From the NCBI GenBank assembly GCA_903873965.1, contig CAIQQO010000421.1, forward strand, positions 1 to 33,698: a stretch of DNA of 33,698 bases, written 5' to 3'. Shown here piece after piece: positions 22,395-31,441 of the stretch; within the stretch, counting starts at the first letter, position 1; each line of letters opens with the position of its first letter. The notes under the pieces are model-generated. The model saw only the letters and a program-made list of their open reading frames with translations. It searched no databases and was not told the DNA's origin. The DNA comes from an uncultured bacterium (GTDB lineage Bacteria; Chloroflexota; Anaerolineae; J036; Brachytrichaceae). The translations under genes were made by a program, and so were the position numbers.

Positions 22395-23777
22395 TTATGT
22401 CAATGGCGTCATTGCCAGTGCAACTGCCTTGGTGATAGACAGACGTTTACCGGCCTCACATGATCTTACGAAAGCGGTTTCACCGAGTACCCTGCGCATC
22501 GCGGCAATTGCGCCCTCATGCGGAACACGATACTGGCGATCAAGCGGCGCCTTGAGCGTTTCGACAGCATGCATGACAGCACCGCCAAGTTGAGCAGAGC
22601 GCTCTGCATAAAGGGTTTGGTGTTCCCCTTTCGCCTGATCGCTCATCAATGCCGCCAAAGCTGCCAGACCTTGCGCCGTCTGCCGCCGGTCGCCAATCGC
22701 GTTTGACTGGGCCAATCCGGCCTTGAGCAGGATCAGCGATTGGTCGGTTTTGTCCTCGGCACGCGCCAACAAGCCAAGACTGATCGTGCACTCGGCGCTA
22801 CCGCGTTTATCGCCTATGGAACGGCGCAGCGACAGGCTCTGGTCGAAAAGTTGCCGCGCAGTGGCGTGATCAGCAAGCAAAACTGCCAGCGTGCCGAAGC
22901 TGTGCAAGGCCCATGCGATGACGCGACGGTTGCCCATGTCGCGAGCCAGAATCAAACCTTCTTCCAGCGAACGGCGCGCCAATTCGTCATTTCCCTTCTG
23001 GCACGCTGCATCGCCAGTGTTGTTCAGCACCCATGCCGTGCCAAGTTTGTTCCCGTATTGGCGAAAGAGGTCAAGGCTTTCAGCATAACGCGCCTGTGCC
23101 GCCAGGTAGTAGCCCTGATAGTGCAGCACTTCACCAATTTTGTTTAGCGCCCATGCAATACCTTCACGATCCTCGACAGTGCGAAAGAGCGCGAGGCTGT
23201 CGTCGTAATACGACCGCGCCAAACCGTAATCGCTTTGCACCAATCCGATATTGCCAAGACTGAGCAAAGCCCAGCCAATTCCTGCCTGGTCATCCAATTC
23301 GCGCCTGATCGCAAGGCTTTCCTCATACAGTTCGTGGGCCGCGGCGATATCCGATAGATTAGCAGCGCAGTTGGCCAGGTTGTATAGCGCGTAGGCGATG
23401 CCGCGTCGATCCCCAATGGTGCGCCGCAGGGTCAAGCACTCCTCAAAGTATTGGCGCGCCACAGCTACCTCGCCCTGTTCACCCGCAACGGCGCCAAGGT
23501 TGTTGAGCGTCCACGCGATCTGTGTCACGTCTCCAATAGCGCGTCGCATTTCAAGTGCTTCAACGAACAATGGTCGGGCCACGGCATGATCGCCGCGCAC
23601 CGCTGCAATTTCACCGAGATTGTTCAATGTCCACGCGATGCCAACCTTATCGCCGACCTGCCGGAATAACGCCAGGCTTTCTTCGAACAATACCTGGGCT
23701 GCTGCATGGTCGCCCTGGTTGACCGCCTTGATGCCTGTGCGCAGGCGTGCTATGGCCGTACTCCGTATGTCCTTCAT
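22395..23777 (-). CDS. TPR repeat protein, resembling the regulatory tail of large LuxR/cyclase-type regulators
   Basis: 460 residues built of about nine 40-residue tetratricopeptide units. Each follows the pattern ARxLFEESLALRRxIGDxxGIAWALNNLGxVA, repeated from about residue 20 to 380. The last 80 residues (TLYAERSAQLGGAVMHAVE ... FVRSCEAGKRLSITKAVALAM) resemble the C-terminal part of bacterial regulators that have an ATPase or cyclase domain in front. Here that part is absent, so it stands alone and probably mediates protein-protein contacts in the cytoplasm. Divergent from the ATPase gene at 23849, with 71 bases between starts. Confidence 0.85.
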   Translation of the reverse strand: MKDIRSTAIARLRTGIKAVNQGDHAAAQVLFEESLALFRQVGDKVGIAWTLNNLGEIAAVRGDHAVARPLFVEALEMRRAIGDVTQIAWTLNNLGAVAGEQGEVAVARQYFEECLTLRRTIGDRRGIAYALYNLANCAANLSDIAAAHELYEESLAIRRELDDQAGIGWALLSLGNIGLVQSDYGLARSYYDDSLALFRTVEDREGIAWALNKIGEVLHYQGYYLAAQARYAESLDLFRQYGNKLGTAWVLNNTGDAACQKGNDELARRSLEEGLILARDMGNRRVIAWALHSFGTLAVLLADHATARQLFDQSLSLRRSIGDKRGSAECTISLGLLARAEDKTDQSLILLKAGLAQSNAIGDRRQTAQGLAALAALMSDQAKGEHQTLYAERSAQLGGAVMHAVETLKAPLDRQYRVPHEGAIAAMRRVLGETAFVRSCEAGKRLSITKAVALAMTPLT

Positions 23778-23848
23778 AACAATACGTCCATCATACTTGA
23801 TGGCGCTTCACGTTTTGCAGAGTGTGACGGTAGGCTTATGATGGGTAT

Positions 23849-25165
23849 GTGCCAATAATTGATCAACCCGGAAAGTTTTACCTGGGATACGAGTATGACC
23901 TCGACCAGCATAGTGTGACTGATACACCCTTCCTGACCTACATGCGTGAGTTGACCTCTCATGCCATCTGTCTAGGCGCCGCCGGGACTGGTAAGACCGG
24001 ACTGGGTATTTGCCTGGTGGAAGAAGCGCTGTGGCAGGGAGTTCCGGTGATCATCATCGACACAAAGGGAGATGTGGCGCCATGGGCATTATCGTTTTCC
24101 AACCCTGCGCAGGCCGGTAATGTAGCCATGCCATCGCATGAGGAAGAAAGCGAAATCGACTTTCATGAGAACCGCATGCGTGAATTGCGTAACCGCGTGA
24201 AGGTCGATATATACACACCGGGCAGCGATACCGGCATCGGCATGAATATGTTGGAGGGAATGAATCCACCTGGCCGAGCCACCGGTTTGACGTGGGAACG
24301 TAATGCAAATGCCTTACGCGAACAGATTGCGCAAGTGGTCACGGCGTTGCTCGACCTGGCTGGCATTACGTCCGAACCGCTCAAGGACCGCGAACACATT
24401 CTGCTGTCCACTATCTTTGAGACGACGTGGCGCGTGGGGCAGTCTATCGATATCCATCTGCTCATTCGTATGATTCAACAGCCACCGGTAGCGCGTATCG
24501 GGCTTTTCGACATGAACGTGTTCTACCCAAGGACAGAACGTTTCGATCTGGCGATGGCGTTGAGCAATCTTTTCGCATCGCCTTCTTTCAAGGTGTTGGG
24601 CACAGGTCAATCACTTGATGTCACGGCATTGCTTAAGCCGGTGCGCGGCGGATCGAATCCTGCCGGTTCAACGCGCGCCAGCCTCTTTTCCCTGGCGCAC
24701 TTGAACGAAGCAGAACGCCGCTTCTTCATGGCATCCCTGCTATCGCAGGTGGTGCTGTGGATGCGCGCGCAACCCGCCACATCAGTGCTGCGCTGTCTGG
24801 TCTATATCGACGAGGTGTTGGATTACCTTCCACCCGCGCCTAACGATATCCCAACCAAGGCGCCGTTGCAGACGATCCTCAAGCAGGGGCCTTCCTCCGG
24901 ACTGGGGATGATGATTGGGACGCGAAATCCGGCAGGCATCGACTACAAGGAACTGTCGCTGCTGGGTATGTGGTTCCTGGGTCGCATGGACTCTGCACAG
25001 GACAGAGCCCATCTGTTCGAAGGTCTCGCGCGCGCCGGTGTAGTCGTCGACCTTGCCGATGACGATGCGATATTAAGCGCGCTCCCGCCGCGGGTGTTCC
25101 TGACGCACAGTGCCCATGCGGCAGTGCGCGTATTCCAGACCCGCAACACGGGGGAAAGTAATTAA
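23849..25165 (+). CDS. HerA/VirD4-type P-loop ATPase, apparently C-terminally truncated
   Basis: 438 residues, starting at GTG 23849; the ATGs just before it are in another frame. The opening FYLGYEYDLDQHSVTDTPFL and the Walker A GAAGTGKTG (43-51) match a family of HerA-like DNA-pumping or conflict-related ATPases. Other landmarks are VIIIDTKGD (67-75), RIGLFDMNVFYP, SLAHLNEAERRFFMASLLSQVV, the Walker B LVYIDEVLDY (Asp321, Glu322) and LGMMIGTRNPAGIDYKELS. Known relatives are roughly 800 residues and continue after a 'LPPRVFLxHxxH...FQTRW' block. Here the frame stops right after FQTRNTGESN. So it is either a shorter form or a truncated gene with an intact ATPase core. The partner is unknown. 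Confidence 0.8.
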   Translation: MPIIDQPGKFYLGYEYDLDQHSVTDTPFLTYMRELTSHAICLGAAGTGKTGLGICLVEEALWQGVPVIIIDTKGDVAPWALSFSNPAQAGNVAMPSHEEESEIDFHENRMRELRNRVKVDIYTPGSDTGIGMNMLEGMNPPGRATGLTWERNANALREQIAQVVTALLDLAGITSEPLKDREHILLSTIFETTWRVGQSIDIHLLIRMIQQPPVARIGLFDMNVFYPRTERFDLAMALSNLFASPSFKVLGTGQSLDVTALLKPVRGGSNPAGSTRASLFSLAHLNEAERRFFMASLLSQVVLWMRAQPATSVLRCLVYIDEVLDYLPPAPNDIPTKAPLQTILKQGPSSGLGMMIGTRNPAGIDYKELSLLGMWFLGRMDSAQDRAHLFEGLARAGVVVDLADDDAILSALPPRVFLTHSAHAAVRVFQTRNTGESN

Positions 25166-25190
25166 CCGCGAAGCGTAGAAGCCAGAAGCA

Positions 25191-25211
25191 GAGGATTGAG
25201 GATTGAGGATT
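25191..25211 (+). repeat. Three tandem copies of GAGGATT
   Basis: GAGGATT occurs three times in a row immediately before the glutaredoxin-like start at 25218. The last copy lies 8 bases from the ATG and serves as the ribosome site, and the others could do so with wider spacing. Confidence 0.7.
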
Positions 25212-25217
25212 AAGCTG

Positions 25218-25451
25218 ATGATAACGTTTTACCATCGTCCACAGTGTGGACTTTGTCGTGAGGTGGAAGTGCCTTTGATGCAATATGCAAAGCAGTATGG
25301 CGTGCAGGTACAGCACGTGAATATCGATGAAGACAAAGCTGCCTTCGCGTTGTACTGGGACAAAATTCCTGTCATCGCGATCACCGGCGGCCCGACTTTT
25401 TTTGAACCCATTCCGCATGACGCGCTAAGGAAGGCGATCATGGAAATATGA
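25218..25451 (+). CDS. Glutaredoxin-like thiol-disulfide protein (DUF836/NrdH-like)
   Basis: 77 residues from the ATG at 25218; the frame is open a little upstream with a TTG at 25203. It is a minimal thioredoxin fold: ITFYHRPQCGLCREVEVPL holds the CGLC redox pair near residue 10, then VQVQHVNIDEDKAAFALYWDKIPVIAI, with the cis-Pro in KIPVI. That order matches small glutaredoxin-like DUF836 proteins. The stop codon overlaps the ATG of the deacetylase by ATGA, so the two are translationally coupled. A reducing role towards an unknown partner is inferred. Confidence 0.85.
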   Translation: MITFYHRPQCGLCREVEVPLMQYAKQYGVQVQHVNIDEDKAAFALYWDKIPVIAITGGPTFFEPIPHDALRKAIMEI

Positions 25452-26347
25452 AACTCTCACCGAATCCCGTTTTACGCAGGCTTGGCTATCGCGACAATGA
25501 CCGGCTGGTGATTATTCACACCGATGACATCGGCATGTGCGAGGCAAGTGTCTCGGCGTTCGATCAGTTGTGGCATGCCGGAGCAATATCATCCGGCAGC
25601 GTGATGGCGCCGTGTCCGTGGGCGCTGCACGCCGCAGCATGGTGTCGCGCCCATCCGGATGTCGACATGGGCGTGCATATCACCTTGACCAGCGAGTGGT
25701 CCACCTATCGATGGGGACCGCTGTCGTCGCGCGATACAGCTACCGGCATGCTCGATGACGAAGGTTGCTTCCCGCATGGCTGCAAGACCATACAGGAATA
25801 TGGCGACCCCGCATCTGTTGCGCACGAAATGGAGGCACAATATCAATGGGCTATTGCCGCCGGCATGCATCCGACTCACATTGATACGCACATGGGCGCT
25901 GTCGTTCACCCGAAGTTTCTGTCGACCTATCTGCAACTTGGATTGCGTTTTGGCGTACCGGTGATGCTGCCGCGATTGCATGACGAAGAAGTCATTCAGC
26001 GTGGAATGAGCATGGACGATGCAACGGTAATGAGACGCTCTATGGCTGCATTGGAAGAAGCCGGCATGCCCTTTGTCGATCAGTATATCGGCATGCCTCT
26101 GGATATGAATAGTGATCACTTCGAATATGCGAAACGCGCTCTCAGTCAATTGCCCGCTGGCGTAACGCACTTCTTACTACACCCCTCCACCGATACGGCG
26201 GAACTGCGTGCCATTGCCCCGGACTGGCGTGGGCGTGTGGAGAACCTGCACACCTTCCTGCGCGGCGACTTACACGAGGACATCCATGCAATGGGCATAC
26301 ACGTGATCGGCTATCGCACTTTGCAGGAACTCATGCCGCGTGCGTAA
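25448..26347 (+). CDS. ChbG/YdjC-type carbohydrate deacetylase
   Basis: 299 residues. The metal site is visible as HTDDIGM (Asp26, Asp27) and PTHIDTHMGAV (His144, Asp146, His148), the arrangement of the YdjC/ChbG deacetylases, which use zinc or magnesium to remove acetyl groups from chitooligosaccharides or related sugars. The intervening stretch MGVHITLTSEWSTYRWGP and the closing HFLLHPSTDTAELRAI also fit. Cytoplasmic, no signal peptide. It overlaps the glutaredoxin-like gene. The next gene, a Gfo/Idh/MocA oxidoreductase, could act on the same sugar, but this is only neighbourhood evidence. Confidence 0.88.
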   Translation: MKLSPNPVLRRLGYRDNDRLVIIHTDDIGMCEASVSAFDQLWHAGAISSGSVMAPCPWALHAAAWCRAHPDVDMGVHITLTSEWSTYRWGPLSSRDTATGMLDDEGCFPHGCKTIQEYGDPASVAHEMEAQYQWAIAAGMHPTHIDTHMGAVVHPKFLSTYLQLGLRFGVPVMLPRLHDEEVIQRGMSMDDATVMRRSMAALEEAGMPFVDQYIGMPLDMNSDHFEYAKRALSQLPAGVTHFLLHPSTDTAELRAIAPDWRGRVENLHTFLRGDLHEDIHAMGIHVIGYRTLQELMPRA

Positions 26348-26397
26348 TATCGGTATTGGCTGTACAACTGCGTTAGATCAAGTCAGGAGATAAAGTG

Positions 26398-27414
26398 ATG
26401 ACCATACAACAATCGAAAGTCAGAATCGTGCTGCTGGGCTGTGGCGGCATGATGGGCGCTCATGCACAACGGTTGCGCAACCACCCGGATGTGGATATTG
26501 TTGGGCTGTGTGATGTGTCGGAAGAGTTGTCAAAAAGCTTTGCGGCTAAGCACTTGACTGGCACTTCCCATCAACCCCAGATATTCACTGATGCCGCCAC
26601 CATGTACGCGGCATTAAAACCCGATGCAGTGTTGATCAGCACGCCGCATACACAGCACTACGAACAGGGTAAACAGGCGCTGGCCGCTGGCTTGCACGTC
26701 TTCATGGAGAAACCCATGGTGACCAGCCTGGATCATGCCTACGCGTTGGCGGAACACGTTAAAGCGAGCGGCAAGATTTTCGTCATCGGCTATAACACGC
26801 CGTGCTCGCCCGAGTTCATTTTTCTGCGCGACATAATTCGCAACAGAACACTTGGCAAGCTTGAAATGGTAACCGGCTTTATCTCGCAGGATTGGCTGCG
26901 CGCTACGACAGGGTTGTGGCGTCAGGACCCGGCGTTATCGGGCGGCGGTCAGGCTTATGATTCCGGCGCTCACCTGTTCAACAGCCTGTGCTGGTCGGTG
27001 GAGTCAGATGTCGATGAGGTCTTCGCCTTCGTAGATAAGCATGGATCGCGCGTCGACATCAATTCGGTAAGCACCATCAAGTTTCTTAATGGTGTGATGG
27101 CCAACATCACCATCAGCGGCAACTGCCCAGGCGGCGGCAGTCACATGGCCTTCATCTTCGATGGCGGCCGCGTCGAGATTGACGGATGGGGCGCCGGCTG
27201 GATCAACGTGTGGAAAGGTGCGGAGAAAGTGAAGTATCCCCTAATCACCGCCGAAATGGGCGCGCCTTCGCCCGACCACAACTTTATCGATGCCATTCTG
27301 GGCCGCGCCGAACCGCGCACGAGTGTGAACAACGGCATTGTCCAGAGTCAACTTATGGATGCCATCTATGAATCCGAGCGCACCGGGTTGCCCGCCAAGC
27401 CCAAGCGCCGCTAA
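26398..27414 (+). CDS. Gfo/Idh/MocA-family NAD(P)-dependent oxidoreductase
   Basis: 338 residues from ATG 26398, with AGGAG 8 bases upstream; a GTG three bases earlier is in the same frame. The Rossmann motif is VLLGCGGMMGAHA (11-23), and the family EKP motif is intact in FMEKPMVTS (104-106). The second-domain motif GGQAYDSGAHLFNSLCW holds the catalytic-region Asp-x2-x-His. It is likely a sugar or cyclitol dehydrogenase. Unlike the paralogue at 3342 it keeps both EKP and a normal GxGxxG-like loop. It follows the deacetylase by 50 bases, so the two are possibly co-transcribed, and it ends in a clear terminator. Confidence 0.9.
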   Translation: MTIQQSKVRIVLLGCGGMMGAHAQRLRNHPDVDIVGLCDVSEELSKSFAAKHLTGTSHQPQIFTDAATMYAALKPDAVLISTPHTQHYEQGKQALAAGLHVFMEKPMVTSLDHAYALAEHVKASGKIFVIGYNTPCSPEFIFLRDIIRNRTLGKLEMVTGFISQDWLRATTGLWRQDPALSGGGQAYDSGAHLFNSLCWSVESDVDEVFAFVDKHGSRVDINSVSTIKFLNGVMANITISGNCPGGGSHMAFIFDGGRVEIDGWGAGWINVWKGAEKVKYPLITAEMGAPSPDHNFIDAILGRAEPRTSVNNGIVQSQLMDAIYESERTGLPAKPKRR

Positions 27415-27430
27415 ACTCGTACCATACATT

Positions 27431-27471
27431 CGCAGATCAGTTACGCGTGGAACTGATCTGCGATCTCCTTT
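27431..27471 (+). terminator. Rho-independent terminator after the oxidoreductase
   Basis: CGCAGATCAGTT pairs perfectly with AACTGATCTGCG over 12 positions around an 8-base loop, followed by ATCTCCTTTT. Ends the deacetylase-oxidoreductase transcript before the tRNA gene. Confidence 0.8.
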
Positions 27472-27530
27472 TACGTTTCACGCATCACGTGGCACTCAGT
27501 CGTTTGGAATGCGTTAAAATACATCACAGT

Positions 27531-27604
27531 GCCCTCGTAGTTCAATTGGATAGAACACCGCCGTCCTAAGGCGGGTGTTGTGGGTTCAAGTCCTGCCGGG
27601 GGCA
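27531..27604 (+). tRNA. tRNA-Arg (anticodon CCT)
   Basis: The 74-base sequence folds as a cloverleaf. Acceptor GCCCTCG pairs with CGGGGGC (one T-G), followed by discriminator A. The D stem is GTTC with GAAC. The anticodon stem is CCGCC with GGCGG around GTCCTAA, giving anticodon CCT. The T arm is GTGGG-TTCAAGT-CCTGC with wobble pairs. No CCA is encoded. The T-rich stretch TTTCCTTGTTTTTA follows and may terminate transcription. It decodes AGG. Confidence 0.93.
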
Positions 27605-27703
27605 TTTCCTTGTTTTTATACCAAGCCTATTGCTTCTCTGCTGCGATGTAGAGAATAAGCTTCTTGTATACCTGCACTAATGTAGACACGGGAACTCATT
27701 CAC

Positions 27704-28817
27704 ATGCAATCCCTGCTTTAACAACTCGCACAACCAGATGACCATTGGGATGTAACAGATGCGGTTCACCGCATGCTCAAATCCAGCGATGTAGAGCATC
27801 GCCGCGATGCAAGGAAACGCGTCTTACAACTCGATCCATCATGGGATTTATTCTTTGACAGTGAAGCGCCGGTGACTCTCGTCATGCCGGATGGTCGCTC
27901 TGTAACAGTTCAATATGACTTAGATCGCCATGCCTTACATGGCATTGGCATGAGCGGCCTCACTGCCACACACGTCCTGCGATCGGCGCAAGACAGCGCC
28001 CGGCTTGCCTTTGATCCTTAAGCGCTGGGGATTATCCGAATGCGCATTTAATGGTCTTTGGCAACCCAATGCTCGATCACGTCTTTGAACATGCCCAATC
28101 GATTGGACAAATGGGACGGGTTTATCTCGGCGGCCTTAACCTTACGCCACATGATCCTGCAGGCATTCTCAGGCGCAATCTTGCGCTCTCGAAGGCGTAA
28201 CGCTACAGTTGCTGGCGACGCGTATCCACCATCATCGCGCTATGCTCTTCTGGTTTCAAACTACGTTCGTCAGCGATGAAAAAGAACAGTTGACCCATAT
28301 CATCGGCGTCGACTTGCACTATGGTCGTCCTGCCCGCCATCTCCAGCAACTCCTGCGTGACGCGCCAATCGCTGATTCACCCGCGGTGGCATATCCCGAT
28401 GCAACCACGATCTCACAGACGCAAGCCTATGGGCTGGCTAGAGAAGAAGCTGTCCGCGCTATCACCGTGGCCGCGCATAAGCGTCTGGCTAACCTGCAGC
28501 GATTCCTCCAGCGTGAAACGCAGCGCATCAGTACTTACTTTGCTGATCTGCGCGAAGAACTTGATGAGAGGCGCGAAAGGGCGCTGTCCCGTGCCGCAGA
28601 AGCGCAGACATTTGACGATCAACGCGCGGCGCTGGATCGCGAGGAGCAGGCGCAGCTGATCGAATTACGGCGCAAGATGGCGCTTCATGCGCAAGTAAAA
28701 CTGTTCAACGTGCTCAATGTAATTCAGGCCAACGTTGTCGCTATCAGTAACACCGCCGGTCAAGTGTTGTGTACTGATTGCACGCGGGCTGCGCTGACGC
28801 AGGGCAAGAAAAGGTAA
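27704..28817 (+). pseudogene. Decayed gene in three frames, possibly the C-terminal part of a SNF2/HepA-like helicase
   Basis: Three fragments follow in order. Frame A begins at ATG 27704 and meets a TAA at 27719 within six codons, then continues in frame (QLAQPDDHWDVTDAVHRML) to a stop at 28021, including LQLDPSWDLFFDSEAP and LVMPDGRSVTVQYDLDRH. Frame B is 28051-28200 (VFGNPMLDHVFEHAQSIGQ, YLGGLNLTPHDP). Frame C runs 28209-28817 from a TTG, or 28242 from ATG, with WFQTTFVSDEKE, a long Glu/Arg-rich coiled coil and LFNVLNVIQANVV. The order and the charged helical tail remind me of C-terminal regions of large superfamily 2 helicases, but this recognition is weak. An in-frame stop and two frame changes argue for a pseudogene. 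It begins 100 bases after the tRNA. Confidence 0.6.
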
Positions 28818-28846
28818 CCACAAGTGGAGACGAACAGGCGACTGTG

Positions 28847-30850
28847 CTACGCCGCGCCCGCCTGTTCCAGCGCCAGCAACTTCCGCGCCGCACCATACGC
28901 CGGCGGCTTGACGGTGATCGGCTGGTAACCCCGCGCGTGCACCTCAATCTGCCATTCGTAGCCAGAGCGGTTAATGACGAACAAGAGTGCGCCAGCCATG
29001 CTCTCTACCACCCGTGCTTCAATCAATGCGCGATACTCGTCGGGCATGCCGCTCAATCGTATATCGGGTGTTATGGTGGGCAACAACCACTCGCCTATCA
29101 ACCGCCGCACGCCACGATGGAACGAAGAGAAATACGACCTACCCAATGCAAAGGTGGGAACCAACAACCGCCCACCCGGTCCTGTTGCGATCAATGCAGG
29201 CTCATCATCGTCGCGATAGGTCGCGAGGGGCGTACCTGCAAACAAACTCAGCCGAACCCGGTCGTGGAACGCAAATCCGCCGAACCGACCGACAGCATCG
29301 TTCATGCTCCAGCCCGACACGAGGAAGTAGGTCGGGCGAATCCATTCGCGAAACTCCCAGCCGATTGATTGCACGGCCTGGCGGCTTTCCTCTATGTTGG
29401 TCATCGGCAGTTCAGCGATGACGCGTCCACCGCTTTCCATAAAGGCGTTCAAGGAACCCCAGTCGGTTTCTGTTAGATCGAGCATGTTCGGGACAACGAC
29501 CAGCGCCAGATCATGTGTTGCAGCAATTGAGTCTGTGATGAAACTCGGTGCATAACCCATATCGAGCAGCAGGGCGTACAAGCCCTGAACGGTTTGATAC
29601 AGCGGCGACTGGCGCGCATTCGCGGCCCACACCATCTCGCGCGCCAGGTAGATGCCCACTCGCGGTTGCACTGTATGGCCGATGGCCAGAATGTTCTCAT
29701 GCTCTCGCAACTCGGCAATAATCCGTTTTGCGGCCAGGCGGCGTTCGGTATCGTAGGTGTCGGCATCGATCATGCCATTGATCCACGGCTCGGGGCCGTT
29801 CATCAAAGGCTCCCAACGGTAGAAGAAGAGCGCGCGACAGGCATGGCTGAAAATTTTGTTTACCTCAGCCTCGATATGGATGCCGCGGTACAGGACGTAA
29901 CGGTTGAAAGGGCCGCCTTGGAACTCGGCTACCCAGACATCTCGTCCCGGCGCCACAGCCTTGAGCAAATCGATGCGCGAGCCCGTTTCGGCTGCCGTTT
30001 CAGGCGCGCCTTCAGGATAGTTGCTGTGCGAGGCAAAGTCGAGTTGCGGCGCGATCCACCAATCCTGCCCATTGCCCTCAATGCTAAATGCGGAAGTGAA
30101 GTTGAAGCTGGCCTGAGACTTGGGCAAGCGCTCCTTGATGATGCCTATGCCCGACAGCAGGAATTCGCTGAGGTTGCGCGCCGTAAACTCGCGCCAATCA
30201 CGCCAGAAACTGTCTGGCGAGGTGGCGACCTCACGCGGCGCCTCAACAACATCGAAGTCGCTGAAGGCTGTACCCCAGCGCTGGTTCAGCGCATCAATTG
30301 AGTCAAACCGAATGGCCAGGTCACGGCGATACTTGTCCAAGGTATGGTGGCAATAACAGGGGTGGTCGCCAGGGCCGACACTCGGTTCGTTGTGGATATC
30401 CCACGCGATGATGGTTGGGTGATGACCGAAGCGGATTGCACATGCCTGCACCAACGCATCGCGCCGGCGCCGGTACTCGGGGTGGTCGATACACGCACGT
30501 TGCCAGCGATAATCATACTCGTTGACCGGCATGGCCTGGCCGGCGCGGTCGATCACCTTGGCATCAGGGTAGTCAGATAGAAACTCATTGTTAACGTAGA
30601 AGGTCGCAAATCCGAAGAACACCTTCAGATCAAGCGCGAGGCATAAATCCAACAGATGGGCTACTTCATCCAGGTGGCTGTCGAAGCCGATGCGGATGCG
30701 AATCGAGTCAAACCCAGTATCCTTGATCATCTCGAGATCGCGTTGCCAGTCGCCCGGTCCTTGAGGCAGCCATTCAGGCCGCGTCGCCATACCGCCAAAA
30801 GGATATTCGTAATGTGTACCGATCAGAATACTGTGTTTTTGCATCGCCAT
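28847..30850 (-). CDS. Family 42-type glycoside hydrolase (beta-galactosidase-like)
   Basis: 667 residues from the ATG at 30850, with GGAGA about 8 bases upstream; the frame is open ten codons further. The layout fits GH42. A TIM barrel comes first (LPQGPGDWQRDLEMIKDTGFDSIRIRI; IIAWDIHNEPSVGPG with acid/base Glu155; VWVAEFQGGPFNRY with nucleophile Glu309). A trimerisation-like domain follows (VWAANARQSPLYQTVQGLYALLLDMGYAP; LALVVVPNMLDL; AFMESGGRVIAELP), then a beta-sandwich (about 560-667). The segment HPCYCHHTLDKYR with two Cys may bind zinc, as in many GH42 enzymes. No signal peptide, so intracellular cleavage of beta-galactosides or related oligosaccharides is likely. Divergent from the thioesterase at 30956. 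Confidence 0.85.
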   Translation of the reverse strand: MAMQKHSILIGTHYEYPFGGMATRPEWLPQGPGDWQRDLEMIKDTGFDSIRIRIGFDSHLDEVAHLLDLCLALDLKVFFGFATFYVNNEFLSDYPDAKVIDRAGQAMPVNEYDYRWQRACIDHPEYRRRRDALVQACAIRFGHHPTIIAWDIHNEPSVGPGDHPCYCHHTLDKYRRDLAIRFDSIDALNQRWGTAFSDFDVVEAPREVATSPDSFWRDWREFTARNLSEFLLSGIGIIKERLPKSQASFNFTSAFSIEGNGQDWWIAPQLDFASHSNYPEGAPETAAETGSRIDLLKAVAPGRDVWVAEFQGGPFNRYVLYRGIHIEAEVNKIFSHACRALFFYRWEPLMNGPEPWINGMIDADTYDTERRLAAKRIIAELREHENILAIGHTVQPRVGIYLAREMVWAANARQSPLYQTVQGLYALLLDMGYAPSFITDSIAATHDLALVVVPNMLDLTETDWGSLNAFMESGGRVIAELPMTNIEESRQAVQSIGWEFREWIRPTYFLVSGWSMNDAVGRFGGFAFHDRVRLSLFAGTPLATYRDDDEPALIATGPGGRLLVPTFALGRSYFSSFHRGVRRLIGEWLLPTITPDIRLSGMPDEYRALIEARVVESMAGALLFVINRSGYEWQIEVHARGYQPITVKPPAYGAARKLLALEQAGAA

Positions 30851-30955
30851 ACTTGCGTCTCCTGCCTGCCTTCCACTCATTCAGATTCTACTCTTTCACC
30901 TGTCGTTGGGTGCATATGTCAACACGGTATCATGATCACCTAAATAGAAACTGAT

Positions 30956-31441
30956 ATGACCATACGAAAACCACAACCCAACTCTAAAATGTGTTTCATC
31001 TGCGGGCTGGAAAATCCGGTCGGGCTGAAACTGCGCATCTATGAAACCGAACCCGGCGTGATCGAGAGCACCTACATCGCACCTGACCACTTCCAGGGCT
31101 ATCCCGGCGTACTGCATGGGGGCATCGTGGCCACCATTCTCGATGAAATCAGCGGTCGCTCACACATGGGACCGGCGAATGATCCACGCTTCATGTTCAC
31201 AGCCAAACTGGAGGTGAAGTACCGCAGAAACGTACCCACCGGCAAACTGCTCCGAATTGTGGGCAAGGCCGGGCGCGACAGAGGTCGCAGTGCAGAAGCG
31301 TGGGCTGGGATTTATGATGCCGAAAGTGGCGACCTGTTAGCTGAGGCCAACACCTTGCTGGTGGCAGTCCCACAGGATACGCTGGATACCGCCAACCTGG
31401 AAGAATTGGGGTGGAAGGTGTATCCGGAAGCTACGACATGA
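30956..31441 (+). CDS. PaaI-type hotdog-fold thioesterase
   Basis: 161 residues. The central motif GYPGVLHGGIVATILDEISG contains the HGG (54-56) and the Asp/Glu of the PaaI/4HBT catalytic region, followed by KLEVKYRRNVPTGKLLRIVG. The N-terminus KMCFICGLENPVGLKL carries a Cys-x-x-Cys (13, 16) often found in this branch, possibly a zinc site. It hydrolyses acyl-CoA thioesters; substrate unknown. No clear ribosome site precedes the ATG. Confidence 0.88.
   Translation: MTIRKPQPNSKMCFICGLENPVGLKLRIYETEPGVIESTYIAPDHFQGYPGVLHGGIVATILDEISGRSHMGPANDPRFMFTAKLEVKYRRNVPTGKLLRIVGKAGRDRGRSAEAWAGIYDAESGDLLAEANTLLVAVPQDTLDTANLEELGWKVYPEATT

Noticed and set aside
25191..25211. Short tandem repeat as a CRISPR or other array
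   Set aside because: Only three 7-base units and no spacers; it is read as ribosome-site repeats.
29594..30301. 235-codon plus-strand frame inside the GH42 gene
   Set aside because: It lies opposite the catalytic domain, has no ribosome site and is explained by codon bias of the glycosidase.
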